From assembly GCA_009809945.1 (NCBI GenBank), contig WTPW01000071.1, positions 519,216-583,215 on the forward strand: 64,000 nt of DNA. The letters are read 5' to 3'. The notes below the pieces were generated by a model. It had not been told where the DNA came from, made no database searches, and saw only the letters and a program-made list of their open reading frames with translations. Position 1 is the stretch's first letter, and each line of letters opens with the position of its first letter. Origin of the DNA: Gigaspora margarita. Lineage: Eukaryota; Glomeromycota; Glomeromycetes; Diversisporales; Gigasporaceae. The position numbers were made by a program, and so were the translations under genes. Positions 44,860 to 56,138 of this stretch are shown here, in pieces.

Positions 44860-45200
44860 TGGGAAATTACAGTATGGAACCGGTATGGTATCGATTAGTA
44901 TTTTTGCAAATCAATATGGTATGGGTGAGCATATCAGTATAGTACACCCCAAATTTTAAAAACTGTACCATACTGATCCGGTGTTATATATATTAGTTTA
45001 GGGTTAGAATTATAGCTGATTATATCGTATGGTAAGGTTTTAAAAAGGGATTATAGAAAATCAGTATGGTACGATTTTATCAAACCGTACCATATTGATT
45101 TGCTATTGTATTAAATATATATATTAGCAGAACAGTATGTTACGCTTTGATAAAATGCATACCATACCATACCATACGGATTTGGTAGCTATACAATTTT
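44860..45200. repeat. GTATGGTAC hairpin repeats
   Basis: Several short hairpins built from cagtatggtac / gtaccatactg, gttttatcaaaccgtacca and (t)agcagaacagtatg. The same words recur near 45645, 47365, 51860-51925 and 54645, so this is a family restricted here to 44.8-54.7 kb. Confidence 0.6.
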
Positions 45201-45774
45201 TACATTTTTTTTTAGCGTTAACGTTATATTTGTTTTCTTGAATAATTGATAAGCGGACGAGATTTCTTTAATATAAGTTTCACACATGATATTTTTTTCA
45301 ATGTTTTTCTCATACTAATTTTTTTTTATTGTAGACATTAAGCTCAATTTTGATAATAAATCAAACCAATTTTCCGTCACGTGATATTCTGCGTCAATTG
45401 GCCAAAAAACAAACGTTTGTTTTGCAAAAATCATATTTATCATAAGGTTTATACTAGCAAATCGTCTTTCTGGCCTAATAAAAAAGTTTCCTCGCACAAT
45501 TTTGCTATATAATGCTCCTTCTAACCACCAACATGAACCAAAACCCTAACATAAATCAATTTTTTTCTCAGACAATTGATACCAGAAAGTCATGTGATGG
45601 GAAAGTCGATCCTATGTCCTGTCAACTTCATTGTATAGCTACCAGATTCGTATGGTATGGTATGGTGTGGATTTTCCCTGTAAGAAAAGTGGTACGGGTG
45701 GTGGTACAGGGTAGTGGTACAGGTTGGTGTCAGGAATGCTCGAAATTGCACGGATTATGTGGTTCGTACAGGAA
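45201..45774. other. Repeat-derived, no supported gene
   Basis: A 137-codon plus frame (45512-45925) crosses into the duplicated segment, whose second copy (51.05 kb) has no matching frame, so I do not call it. Around 45440-45550 there is similarity to the interior of the 39100 element. Confidence 0.45.
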
Positions 45775-47300
45775 CGTATGGCACGGACATTACAGCAAAG
45801 GGTGGCACGTAATATCACGTCATATGAAATGGCGCATTCAGATGGCACATATGTGTACATTACACACATGTGGGCTCATGATACGTGTTGGCTCGTTTCG
45901 TGAAGAGCGAAAGATCAATAAGTGATTTTTTTTAAAAAAAGAGCGATATCTCATGATTTCACTAATGAAGCTTCCCTGTGTGCCTTAACAAAAAAAATTC
46001 CTTACAAAATTTTACTTAATATCAGTCAACCGATTTGTCACACTATTTATGACTGAGTTTTTTGTTATATATAAATTTATAAAAAAACATATAAAATTAC
46101 TATAAGCTTTGATTTCATGATGTTTCTTCCCCTACATATTAACTTAAAATTAAATTTTTTGGGAATATAGAACAAGGGGAGAAGAAAAAATTGAGCTTAA
46201 AAATCGGATTAAAATTTCGCCATTTTTGCACAAAACGAAAATGTAACTTCGCCAAAAACAAATATTTACCGATTTTAAGATGAGAAGTATATGTAAAAAC
46301 ATGCTCTGAACAATTTTACTTAGGCGACGGAAGTAGGTTACCTTGTAAGAAAAGTGGGTTATCTATGTACTAAAGTTAAAATTTATCGTTTTTCTTGATT
46401 GAACTTTTTTCCTTATTAGGTAACCTACTTTGGGCTCTTAAGCAAAGTTGTTCGGCATGTAATTTTACATCACATTTGAGGTTGAAACGCGCTTTTCGGA
46501 CCCTTTACTAGTGAAAATGGGGTTAAAGTTAGAAAAAAATTTTTTCTAAAAAAATTTTTTAGAAAAAAATTTTTTTCTAACTTTAACCCCATATTTCACT
46601 AGTAAAGGGTCCAAAAAGCGCGTTTCAACCTCAAATGTGATGTAAAATTACATGCCGAACAACTTTGCTTAAGAGCCCAAAGTAGGTTACCTAATAAGGA
46701 AAAAAAGTTCAATCAAGAAAAATGATAAATTTTAACTTTAGTACATAGATAACCCACTTTTCTTACAAGGTAATCTACTTCCGTCGCCTAAGTAAAATTG
46801 TTCAGAGCATGTTTTTACATATACTTCTCATCTTAAAATCGGTAAATATTTGTTTTTGGCGAAGTTACATTTTCGTTTTGTGCAAAAATGGCGAAATTTT
46901 AATCCGATTTTTAAGCTCAATTTTTTCTTCTCCCCTTGTTCTATATTCCCGAAAATTTTAATTTTAAGTTAATATATAGGGGAAGAAACATCATGAAATT
47001 AAAGCTTATAGTAATTTTATATATTTTTTTTATAAATTTTATATGTAAAAAATTTTTATGTGACAAATCGGCTAACTGATATGCAGTTAGCTTGTTCATC
47101 TTATATTGATTACTTTAGATTTATGGTTTAATAGTTAATTCACATCGTTATCACAGTGGCACATGAATTTAAATTTACCCGTACCAAATCCCATGCTGAT
47201 TCGACTAGTAAACTGCTGCAAAACCTGAGAAATTTACAGTCCATTTCGCATGGGCATACGTCCTACACGGTCCATGAAATCTGTACCAATCCAGACCATA
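45775..47300 (+). repeat. Duplicated segment, interrupted copy
   Basis: 45775-46021 and 47080-47300 together align with 51052-51490: cacatatgtgtacatt, gtgttggctc(g/a)tttcgtg, aatttcactaatg, then atgcagttagcttg, cagtgg.a.atgaat, gcaaactgctgcaaaacctg. Between the two parts lies the palindromic element 46022-47079. Confidence 0.8.
46022..47079. mobile_element. 1,058-bp near-perfect palindromic (foldback) element, TA target
   Basis: The arms, about 529 nt each, are inverse copies with few differences and meet at 46550/46551 in an A/T run. The ends are tcagtcaaccgatttgtcac and gtgacaaatcggctaactga, flanked by TA (46020-46021, 47080-47081). There is no protein frame. The related segment at 51.05-51.6 kb has the uninterrupted site (actttatatgcagttag, TA at 51283-51284), which proves insertion with TA duplication. 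Tc1/mariner-type transposases use TA. Such a palindrome would form a long hairpin when single-stranded, and its transcript would be double-stranded RNA. Confidence 0.9.
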
Positions 47301-47410
47301 CCCGATTATGACCTGTGCCTATTCGATGCAATCCATGCTGATCTGGTCCAATTTTCTTATAGGGTTTATCAAATCGTACCATACTGTTCTGCTAATACCA
47401 GTATGAAATG

Positions 47411-48010
47411 TGGAGGGGTTCTGTTCAACTTTTTGGTGGCCTATATTTTTCCTGTTTTAGAAGGCATTATGGTTATCCTTTTTTTCTGTTTATGGTATAG
47501 TTCAAGATTGTGAAAAGCTATGTAATTTTAATCACGTACGGTTTAATATCAGTACCATATGCTAATTTTCACAAAAATCCTTTATTGGTAGGAGTAATGA
47601 TTTTATTTATTCATTTTTAGAAGGAATTAAGGTTTTTGCATATAACCCCACATGTAGTTGCACTTTATGATGTAAGCAATGTCACTAATTATTAATTAAT
47701 ATGATGCAAAAATAATGCTATTAATTAAAGGTATAGTTCAAGATGGTGAGAACATATACCAGTACAATCACATGAAATGTGTGACATGAATATGGAGGGA
47801 TGGTTTGCTTCAACTTTTTTGATGTCTGCTATGCTGATTTTATGCAAAATCCTTTTTTGGTAGGAGTAATTTGTTTTTGGAAGGAGTTATGATTTTTGTA
47901 TATAACCGCATATAGATCACGTTATATGATGCAAATCTGATGCAACTAATTATAAATTGTATAAAATGCAAAACTGAAATTTGATTAATGTGTAGTTCAA
48001 GATAGCAGAA
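47411..48010 (+). repeat. Direct repeats of about 240-260 bp
   Basis: tatagttcaagat(t/g)gtga occurs near 47497 and 47734, and gtgtagttcaagatagcaga near 47990. Between them, atcctt(t)attggtaggagtaat and gcatataacc(c/g)ca recur in the same order, as does gga(g)gg.....ttcaactttttt. Confidence 0.65.
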
Positions 48011-48729
48011 ATATTTCTATATAATTTTAATTTACTGAATAAATTTTTTGATCTTAATTATTAATACAGTAAAACAGTGCACTTAAGTTCATGAAACTCA
48101 AATTTATGAATCTGCTCCCATTTGCTCTAATTGCTAATTTTACTAACTTATTTAAGCAAATAAATGCATAAGAAAAAGCTACCTTAAATATTACAACTGT
48201 TATCGCATTGTATATAGTCTCTTGTTACTTAATACTCAGTGTTTTGAGCTGGGCTATATTGAGCTAAGCACTATCGTAGAAATCATTGTTGATATTATAT
48301 TATTGTAATAATAATAAAAAATAAATTCAATTGCACTTTGACGCTTATGATTTGACATATCCAAAAACTATAGTCAGATTGTGAGAAAATTTAATGTCGT
48401 AATAAGTTCATTATAATTCATAATTGATCTATTACTATTCAGTTATCAACTATTTATATTTATTTTTTTATTTTTATTAAAAAATTACATTTCAATTATT
48501 ACGCGCACTTTGTATCTTTGAAATTAACAAGTAGACTTCCGTTTATTATGTGCACATTTGTATCTGAAATTAACTGAGATATGGATAACATTAATAATGC
48601 ATTAGTGAGTCACATCTTGTGTCTCACCAGAATAGTAAGGTTTATAACAGTAACTCATAATAGAAACTATAATAATTTTAATGCGAACTAATTCAATCCT
48701 ACTCACATATGAACTTGCATCAATAGAAA
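48011..48729. other. AT-rich, nothing recognised
   Basis: No frame, repeat boundary or RNA gene that I can support. Confidence 0.4.
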
Positions 48730-48935
48730 TAAGGTAGTCAATATTTTAAAAAAGTCAATATCTTTACTTTCACAGCTCATATCTCAATGAATATTGAAGC
48801 TATCTTGATATTTAATATTCATAAGAAATCTTTATCAAAGGCTTTTTTATGAATATTAAATCATCAAGATAGCTCAATATTTAATATGAGCTGTGAAGTG
48901 AAGGTATTAATTTTTTTTAAATATTGATCACTATT
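48730..48935. mobile_element. Foldback element (agctcatat...atgagct)
   Basis: cacagctcatatctcaatga, attgaagctatcttgatatt and aatattcataa on the left are mirrored by ttatgaatatt, atcaagatagctcaat and atatgagctgtga on the right, around a loop near 48830. Flanking gtcaatattt / aaatattgatc extends the symmetry. Confidence 0.7.
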
Positions 48936-49212
48936 GATAGGACCCATATTATGATCAATAGAATAATAAGCAAGTTTTGCATGAGAATTTTTACAGCAAT
49001 TATTAATAGAAGCTACAAAAATTTTGATATAAACTCATCTCTAAAACATATTGTTATAGAACGAGTTTTAGTATTAGTTTCTTTAATGTATTTTCTAGTA
49101 TTATTTTAATTATATTTTATTGGATTATTTTATTATCTTATTTTATTATATTATTTTATATTATTTTATATTATTAACTATATATGGCTAAGTTAGAAGT
49201 ATGAGTAACATA

Positions 49213-49311
49213 GTTAACCATTTCTACCATTTCTACCATTTCTACCATTTCTACCATTTCCACCATTTCTACCATTTCTACCATTTCTACCATTTCTACC
49301 GTTTCTACTTC
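49213..49311. repeat. 9-bp minisatellite (ccatttcta)n
   Basis: About eleven copies, with one C variant (ccatttcca) and one G variant (ccgtttcta). The DNA that follows (49320-49560) has tatataaaccctag and several aataaa words and might be an LTR or promoter, but no matching partner was found. Confidence 0.85.
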
Positions 49312-49587
49312 TAATGATCAAAAGGTATATAAACCCTAGTTTTCTGCCCTCCTATACAATAGACTCAGATTACCCTCTCATCCCTCTAATGTTTAGGAAT
49401 AGTTATCTATCTTGAATATTATCTCATAAATAAATAAAATATATCTTTGCCAAATAAATACTCTCTTGCTCTTTGATAAATCAATATAACGAACCGCTCT
49501 AGTGAAGTAATATTCCACTTGCACACCGCTTCATATCTTTTTGACCCTTACAAGATCCCTGTCGCTGTGTATTGTGTTGCAAGTACT

Positions 49588-50597
49588 ATGGTGCATGTAC
49601 CTAGAATTGGTGTCATGTGACTAAGGTGGCCAATTTTGGAGGGTCCGAATATTTCCGAATAGAACTTCGTTAAACATAAAATACGAGCATGCATTTCCAA
49701 AAATATCTGATATACAAACTAGAAAAATTCGCAAGTAGTCACTACATAGTAAAGTTTAAATTTTACTATATAAATCGATTATAAGTGCTTTTGTAAATAT
49801 GTTCAGAAGATAAAAATACATATTCTCTGAAATTTTCATACAAATTGGAGAAGTTTTATTATTAACTTTTAATTTTTACATTCGCCGAATATATTTTTTT
49901 AACAAATTTTAATTTTTTCGTCGAACGTAAAAATTAAAAGTCGAATAATAAAAAGTCGTCCAATTTATATGAAATTCTCAGAATTTGTGTATTTTGATCT
50001 TCCAAACAAGGTTACTTAAGCGATTATAATCATTTAACATAGTAGAATTTGGATCTTACTATATAGTGACTATTGTCAATCGTGGGGTAGCTTATTTTTG
50101 GGTCAAAGACGAACACATATTGTACCCGAATATTTCCGAGCAGAAAGTCATTGAACACAAAAGATGAGCATGGTTTTCCTAAAATTTCTGAAATTAATAT
50201 CAGGACTATCAAGTAATACCAAATATCAGCTTTAATTCAAATGATTATATGTGAGTAACTAGAAACTAGAGGACTAGAGGTGCAATTTATTGTAATGTGC
50301 ATACATGTTTGACAAGTTACTATTAAATATAGTGGCCAAATTTGACAAATTATTATATTAAATATAGTGGCCAAATTTTGGTACAGATATCAAATTGCTT
50401 TATATTTAAAAGTAAATAAAATTAAAACTAACNTNTTTAACTTAAAAATCTTTCTGTAATATTATAGTACTAGTTNTATAGTNTTAATTTACAAAAAGAT
50501 TTTTTTACATGTATATATATATTTATTAATTATAACCAATTTTAAGTTATATATAGATTTAGGTCATGTGACTCTGGTTCTAGGCTACATGCACCAT
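49588..50597. mobile_element. 1-kb element with ATGGTGCATGTA inverted ends
   Basis: atggtgcatgtacctagaat, then tggtgtcatgtgac, is inverse to gtcatgtgactctggttcta then ggctacatgcaccat. Within it, a direct repeat of about 68 bp (ccgaatatttccga, gagcatg) occurs at 49645 and 50126, surrounding a foldback core (about 49730-50062) that resembles the core of the 25628-26328 element. Four N bases lie near 50433-50483. No protein frame. Confidence 0.65.
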
Positions 50598-51051
50598 ATA
50601 TTGAGGGCAATAGTCGCTTGTAACAATATATTTGTCGGTAAGTTTGTAACAGAATTTTTTATAGAAATTAACAATAGAAATTACGATATCTTTAATACAA
50701 ACTAAACTGATATAAACCACAATGGCTTTTTTATAATAATATGCTACAAGTCCTGAATAATGACTAAGGTAATAAAATTTTTTAAAGTAACTAACAATAC
50801 TCTTAATACAAGTTGATACAATTTTAACTGCACATTGTGGTTACTGAATAGCAAGAAGATTTTGTAAACTCGAGTATAAAATTCTTAAAACTCTTTTGAT
50901 TCTTAAAACTTTTAAGTATCTTTTTATACTTTTGACTTTAATTTGTTACTGTAGATCTATCACTAAAAATTTAATTAATAAAAAAAAATAACAATTCAAC
51001 ACAGCCAGTTTTCAGCCTTTGCTACATCACTCGAATTTTGCTCGTCACAAT
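50598..51051. other. No feature recognised
   Basis: AT-rich DNA between two repeats; no frame or symmetry supported. Confidence 0.4.
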
Positions 51052-51620
51052 GAACATTATAGCAAAGAGTAGCACATATATCATGTATATGAAATAATGC
51101 GTTCAAATAACACATATGTGTACATTGCACAGGTGTTAATCATGATATGTGTTGGCTCATTTCGTGGAGAGCAAAGAATCAGTAAATGATTTTTTTTTTA
51201 AAAAAAGAGCAATATCTTATAATTTCACTAATGTAACTTCTGTGTTTCTTAACAAATATATTCTTTACAAAATTGTACTTTATATGCAGTTAGCTTGATC
51301 ATCTTAAATTGATTATGTAAATTTATTGTTTTAATAGTTAATCCACATCATTATTGCAGTGGAATATGAATCATATTCATTAACTGTGCCAAGCATCAAC
51401 TAGCAAACTGCTGCAAAACCTGAGTTATTTACGATCCAATTAGCATGAGCATATGGTCCTACATGGTTTACAGAATCTGTACCAACTCAGACATACCTGT
51501 ACAAATCCAGTTCTTGATCTGTGTCATAAAGACCCATGCCTATTTGATACCAATTTGGACCAATTTTCGTATAGAAAAGAATGTAATCAACATGAAGTTT
51601 AATTTGTTTCCTTTAATAGT
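51052..51620 (+). repeat. Duplicated segment, uninterrupted copy (empty site)
   Basis: It aligns with 45775-46021 plus 47080-47300 and passes straight through the insertion point of the palindromic element (TA at 51283-51284). It is more A/T-drifted than the interrupted copy. Confidence 0.75.
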
Positions 51621-52559
51621 ATATTTTGAAAAAAATACATATATGATTAACATAATCATTTAAATTCTATTCATTTTAACAATTATCAGACTTTTAAATT
51701 ACATTTGTATCAGTCAGGTAAATCAAATAGATTAAGACCAGTAAAAAATATAATTGAAAGCTAGTGAAAAGTTTTCCCTTATCTAGCACGCATGATCATA
51801 CTGGTCCTGTGCAGCACGCATCTCACATAACTAACATAATATATAGGTTTAATATATTAGCAGATCAGTATGATACGGTTTGATAAAATTGCATCCATAC
51901 TATACTGATCTGGTATGTCGTATAATGATGCTGCCTGAAACTTTATAGTTTTGGATTGACCGAACCGAAACTGGTATTACTAGTTTTGGACATGATCTTC
52001 TTGGCTGAAACTTGCCTAAAGACCCAAAACTATACCAATACTCTGAAACTATAACAAAACTCTAAAACTGGTCTGCTAATGAAATTTTACATATAGCAAG
52101 CATTAATCTAACACTATAGTCTCTAACTTTAAGGTTCTATTCCTAAATTTTTGTTTCACGCACTTAGTTTATTTACCAAATCGAATTTTCTTTTTTTCAG
52201 TATCAATCTAATACCTTTTGTATTGGCATAACAGAAGTGCATGTTTGTTATGTCAAAAATTTTACTGGCCATAAAAAACCACTAGCCCTATGTGTTGACG
52301 ATAGTCACACTAGGGTTATTATCGTGAGGATAACCTGATTTGTAGCTTATATGAAAATTGAGGCACATATAAAAAAGGTAATAGCATATGATTGTATGCA
52401 ACAGAGTACGTATGCATGCGACAGAGATAATAAAGATACATGTGGGAAAAAATGTTGAATCTTAGTGCTTTCTTACTTTGTTACTTTGCTTGTCTTGTCT
52501 TCGATGCTCGATTATTAGCTAGCTCTCAGCTCTCCCGCTTTCTTTCATTCATTGCACCT
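51621..52559. other. Repeat-rich, no supported gene
   Basis: Contains a cagatcagtatgatac / gtatagt.tgatctg hairpin at 51860-51925 and ctgaaactatacc-type words (51930-52080) related to 54440-54545. The 96-codon frame at 52440-52730 starts like a signal peptide (MLNLSAFLLCYFACLVF) but runs through a SINE head, so it is not called. Confidence 0.45.
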
Positions 52560-52690
52560 AACGCCCTGCTTATTGTTATGTGTAATGAGTTAAATGTGCC
52601 GCACCATAGCGTGGGCTCAAACCCGCTACTTTATGTTGTCGTGTGTACCAAGTTGGAGATGCCACAAATTGCTGCGCTCAGTTCTTTTTG
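52560..52690 (-). mobile_element. tRNA-like SINE head fragment
   Basis: On the minus strand agtagcgggtttgagcccac contains a box B-like motif. The segment catagcgtgggctcaaaccc with its flanks recurs at about 53375-53435 (cataagcgtgggctctaact). Body and tail are not resolved. Confidence 0.45.
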
Positions 52691-53009
52691 TATAGACTCT
52701 ATAGTGGCTAACTTTTTAACCTTTCAGTAGGATCACTTTCATTTTTTCAGTTTTTAGTTTCTTTTAGAAGAAGTTAGAAGCTAAAGAAGAGAAAGTGAAA
52801 GAATTACAAGAAATAGAAGCCAATTTAGCTGACCTTAAAACAGTAGATAAAGGAGAATAACAAGCCAAAAAAAAATTGTCAGTTCGAATAAAATATAATT
52901 TAAACTCAATGGTTGTGTTGATTGCAGGTTTTTGTTGCTACCAGGCGATTTAATTAACTGGTCTAATGTTTTTCCTTTTAATACTTGGCAAGTAGAAGAT
53001 TGGATAGAG

Positions 53010-53289
53010 CAGTGTTGTCACAGGACAGCTTTGAACAATGATTTGGACAATTTTGAACAATTTTGGACAATTAAATAAAGTAAAATTACTTAAAATTTTA
53101 TTAAGATAACCTATTTTAATTTTAACTGGAATGTGTTCAGCACCTAAAAAAATATATAGTTATATATTTTTTAGTTAGTTTTATTTATTATTAAAGCCTG
53201 GACAAGCTTTGGACAATCTTGGATGTTTGGACAATTTTGGACGTGGATAAACCAAAAAAGGCTATGGACAGCCAAAATGCACAACACTG
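53010..53289. mobile_element. 280-bp hAT MITE, copy 2, 8-bp TSD ggatagag
   Basis: It begins cagtgttgtcacaggacagc and ends aatgcacaacactg, with the exact duplication ggatagag at 53002-53009 and 53290-53297. It has the same length and content as copy 1 in opposite orientation, including ttaataattaataa-type and aaagtaaaattacttaaaat blocks. Confidence 0.93.
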
Positions 53290-53666
53290 GGATAGAGGTT
53301 GACATAGAGGTGACCAATCATTGCGCACCTTAGAGTATTCGAACTCACTATTATAAAAAAAAAAATTTGATGTTGTATGTAACGGGTTGAATGCGCCACA
53401 CCATAAGCGTGGGCTCTAACTCACTACTTTATTAAAAGTATGCCATGAAGATTATTTATTTAAAACAGAAACCTTGAATAAAACATAGTTTCTTTGCCAT
53501 CCTGGTTAATAAAGATAAGTTTCTTATATAAGTTCTTTTTTAAGTTTTTTTATACAAAGAAATAAGTTTGCTATTGTATTTTATTCATGGGACTTCTCTA
53601 ATATTTTTTCTTTTTTTTTAGTTTAACTGCTCTCTTCGTTTTTTTTATAATCTAATAATAACTAAA

Positions 53667-53921
53667 ATGGGTTTCTGAAGTGGAGTTTGTAAAGTTACAA
53701 AATGTGGTAGCAAAGTTGCTAGAAATGCTACAGTGGGAGCAGCCATTGTTGCCACTGGTCCTCTCTCTATTTCCATTGGAGCCGCTGTAGTTGCTGAAGG
53801 TTATGCTATCAACCAATTAGCATTAGAAAGTATCAAATTAGGATGTCTAGAAAAAGGTGGATTTGTGGCCAAACCCTTAATGTTGTCAGTTTGTAATAGT
53901 TTTATAGGAGAATTTGTGTAG
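53667..53921 (+). pseudogene. Small Gly/Ala-rich hydrophobic protein with an early stop
   Basis: From ATG 53667 the frame reads MGF, stop (TGA 53676-53678), then SGVCKVTKCGSKVARNATVG and, from 53733, an open stretch: GAAIVATGPLSISIGAAVVA, then EGYAINQLALESIK and a hydrophilic end. The small-residue spacing (G-A-A..G-A-A-V-V-A-E-G) resembles glycine-zipper membrane helices. I do not recognise the family. The stretch is much less AT-rich than its surroundings, as coding DNA would be, and a pyrimidine tract ending in tttttttag lies just upstream. It may be a dead gene, or the tail of a spliced one starting at Met 53733. Confidence 0.35.
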
Positions 53922-54439
53922 CAATTCTCAATTATGCTTCATCATGTGAGTATTCATGTGTACATAGAGTCAGCAGGAGCAATAAAAAGTGATGAAGTAG
54001 AAAAAAATAAAGTAACTGATAAATAAAGATATATAATTAACATGAGTTTTTTTTTTAAATGATTAAAAATAAATAAATTAGCACTATTCCCATCATGTAC
54101 TTCATAATGCCTAATAAAAAAAGTGTTAATGTGAAATCTGAGCGAGAATAATATCATAAAAAAACAATTATTAAATTGTGATGACATTCCTGATCATAAC
54201 TTGCTCATCGATATATTAGTTTTAACGTTTTGACCTGTATAACTATCAAAGCGTTAAAGCATAATAACTTGATTATATAAGTTATAAACGGGCAAAGTTA
54301 AATCATAATACCATCCATTTAGGACTATCCCCAATTAGAGGCTAGTATTTATTTTTCCACTATGTGACTATAACGTACTTCCCAAAAATTACCATGACAC
54401 TCTGTAAAAATAGTTTCAGAAGAGCATCATCATTAATAT

Positions 54440-54545
54440 AAATTTAGTTTCAGAATTTCGGTATAGTTTTGGAATTTCGTCATAGTTTCAGAATTTCGGT
54501 ATAGTTTCAGAATTTTGGCATAGTTTAGGATTAGTTTTAGGCAGA
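54440..54545. repeat. Minisatellite of about 23 bp (atagtttcagaatttcggt)
   Basis: Four imperfect copies of atagtttcagaatttcggt with cgtcat and ggcat variants; related words occur at 51930-52080. Confidence 0.75.
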
Positions 54546-55074
54546 ATATTGGAGTTTTGGTTTTGGTCATTAGCTCAAAATAGTTTCAGGCAGCATCATT
54601 AATGCTGTACTATCTGAATAATCAGTCTGTATTTTACTGACCTGCTCATCTATACCATACTGATCAGCTATTATTCTCGTTCAGATCAACTTTATCGATG
54701 TTAGGTGACAATAGTAGCTTACAAAAATTTTTCAGTCATGTGACTTTGTTGTGGCACTAACCAATCAAATTTTGAGAACAGGTGTAATGTAAAAATCAAA
54801 AAAATAAAAACAATCAAATAAAGCAAATTAATTAAAGTAATAAATTGAGTAATTAGGGTTTGGGTTAAACACTTGGTTAGAGCACTACTAGTATAAAACT
54901 TTGCAAGTAATTTTTTTTGTTAGTGCTCAGTAAATGATTTTATAGACAATCTTCATGATTTTTTACAAAAATTATAAAAAGCGATTTTTATGTTATACCT
55001 GATCCTAAAATTCAATTGGTTTGTGCCACAAAAAGTCATATAACCAGAAAATTTTTTGTGAGTTAACTATGTAG
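54546..55074. other. Repeat fragments, no gene
   Basis: atctataccatactgatcag (about 54650) belongs to the GTATGGTAC hairpin family. caatcaaattttgagaacag-gtgtaatg (about 54760) matches the 39100 element interior. Confidence 0.5.
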
Positions 55075-55210
55075 GTTGATGAAGGCACATATGGGAGTAG
55101 TGCCATGCTGCGGCTTTGGTGCCAACATACTCTCGAACCTAACTACAATCTATCAGGCATTGTGTGCTGGTCATGTAACAAAGACAAAAGAGAATCAAAA
55201 CTTGAGCATA
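55075..55210 (-). mobile_element. tRNA-like SINE head fragment
   Basis: On the minus strand taggttcgagagtatgttgg holds a box B-like motif, about 45 nt after catgaccagcacacaatgcc. No tail is identified. Confidence 0.4.
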
Positions 55211-55259
55211 TATGTAATGCACTGATAGTGCATCCCTAACTTAAAAAACACACACACAT

Positions 55260-55545
55260 TTTCCCTTTTGCTTATTCCCATTTTTTCTACTTCTTCTGTT
55301 TTTTAGCTTCTTCTATTCCTTTAGCTTTTTCTATTTCTTCAGCTTCTTCCTTTCTTCAGTTCCTTCTACTTCCCTTTTTTTGCTTTCTCAGCTTTTTTTT
55401 TTCTTTGACTCTATTCACTTTTTGGCTTCTTCTATCACTTCAGCTTCATTTATCCACTTTTTCAGCTCTTCTGCTTCTTTGCTTTTTCAGGTTTTTTCAT
55501 TCTTCAGCTTCTTTAGTTCCTTCTTGCCTTATCTTCTTGCTCAAT
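55260..55545. repeat. Pyrimidine-rich (cttctt/agcttcttc) repeat
   Basis: A run of ttcttcagcttctt-type words. On the minus strand it would encode Glu/Lys/Ala coiled coil, but stops interrupt every frame. A purine-rich counterpart lies at 52755-52860. Confidence 0.65.
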
Positions 55546-56138
55546 TCAACCATGTAATATCACACAAATTTGTGTAATCTTGTTTAACTTAAAAACTACT
55601 GTATAGAATTTTGCAAACTTTTTTATTTAAAAGCTATTCATTTAAGTAATATTTTGTACAATTTTTAGCTCTATATCTTATTTATTTAGCTTCAATATAA
55701 ATTTTCAAAAAGTGTCCATAATAATATGTCACCCATACTTTACAGTATTTAAAACATTTCACACTTTTTAATTTAAATGGATAGATGATTTTTGTAATTT
55801 TTGAGTCCTGTAACAGGTAAATATTGTATTCATGAACTTATAGAAAACATTACAAAGATTGTCAATCTAAATAAATTGAATGTGTGATAATCTAAGCATT
55901 TAAAATAACTATTCATGAATAATTACTTTTAATTTCAATCAGTAAGTATAAAGAAATATTCATTAACCTAAATATTTAAAATATGCTATTCATATTTATT
56001 TATAAGGGATTGACAATTACTCTGCATTGGACTAGTGCCAGGTGGTAGGACAATAAGTTGACATTAAAAGAAAAGGTAAATGGACCTAATAAAATGCTAA
56101 TAACAAGGCTTTTGCTCTTGTATAGGAAAAAAGAAAGA

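Noticed and set aside
45512..45925. 137-codon plus-strand frame
   Set aside because: It overlaps the GTATGGTAC repeats and the duplicated segment; the second copy of that segment (51.05 kb) has no corresponding frame.
49100..49560. Solo LTR candidate
   Set aside because: tatataaaccctag and aataaa words fit an LTR, but no TG...CA pair with a 4-6 bp duplication and no second LTR could be found.
52440..52730. Possible secreted protein of 96 residues
   Set aside because: The signal-like start runs straight into a repeated tRNA-like SINE head, so the frame is fortuitous.
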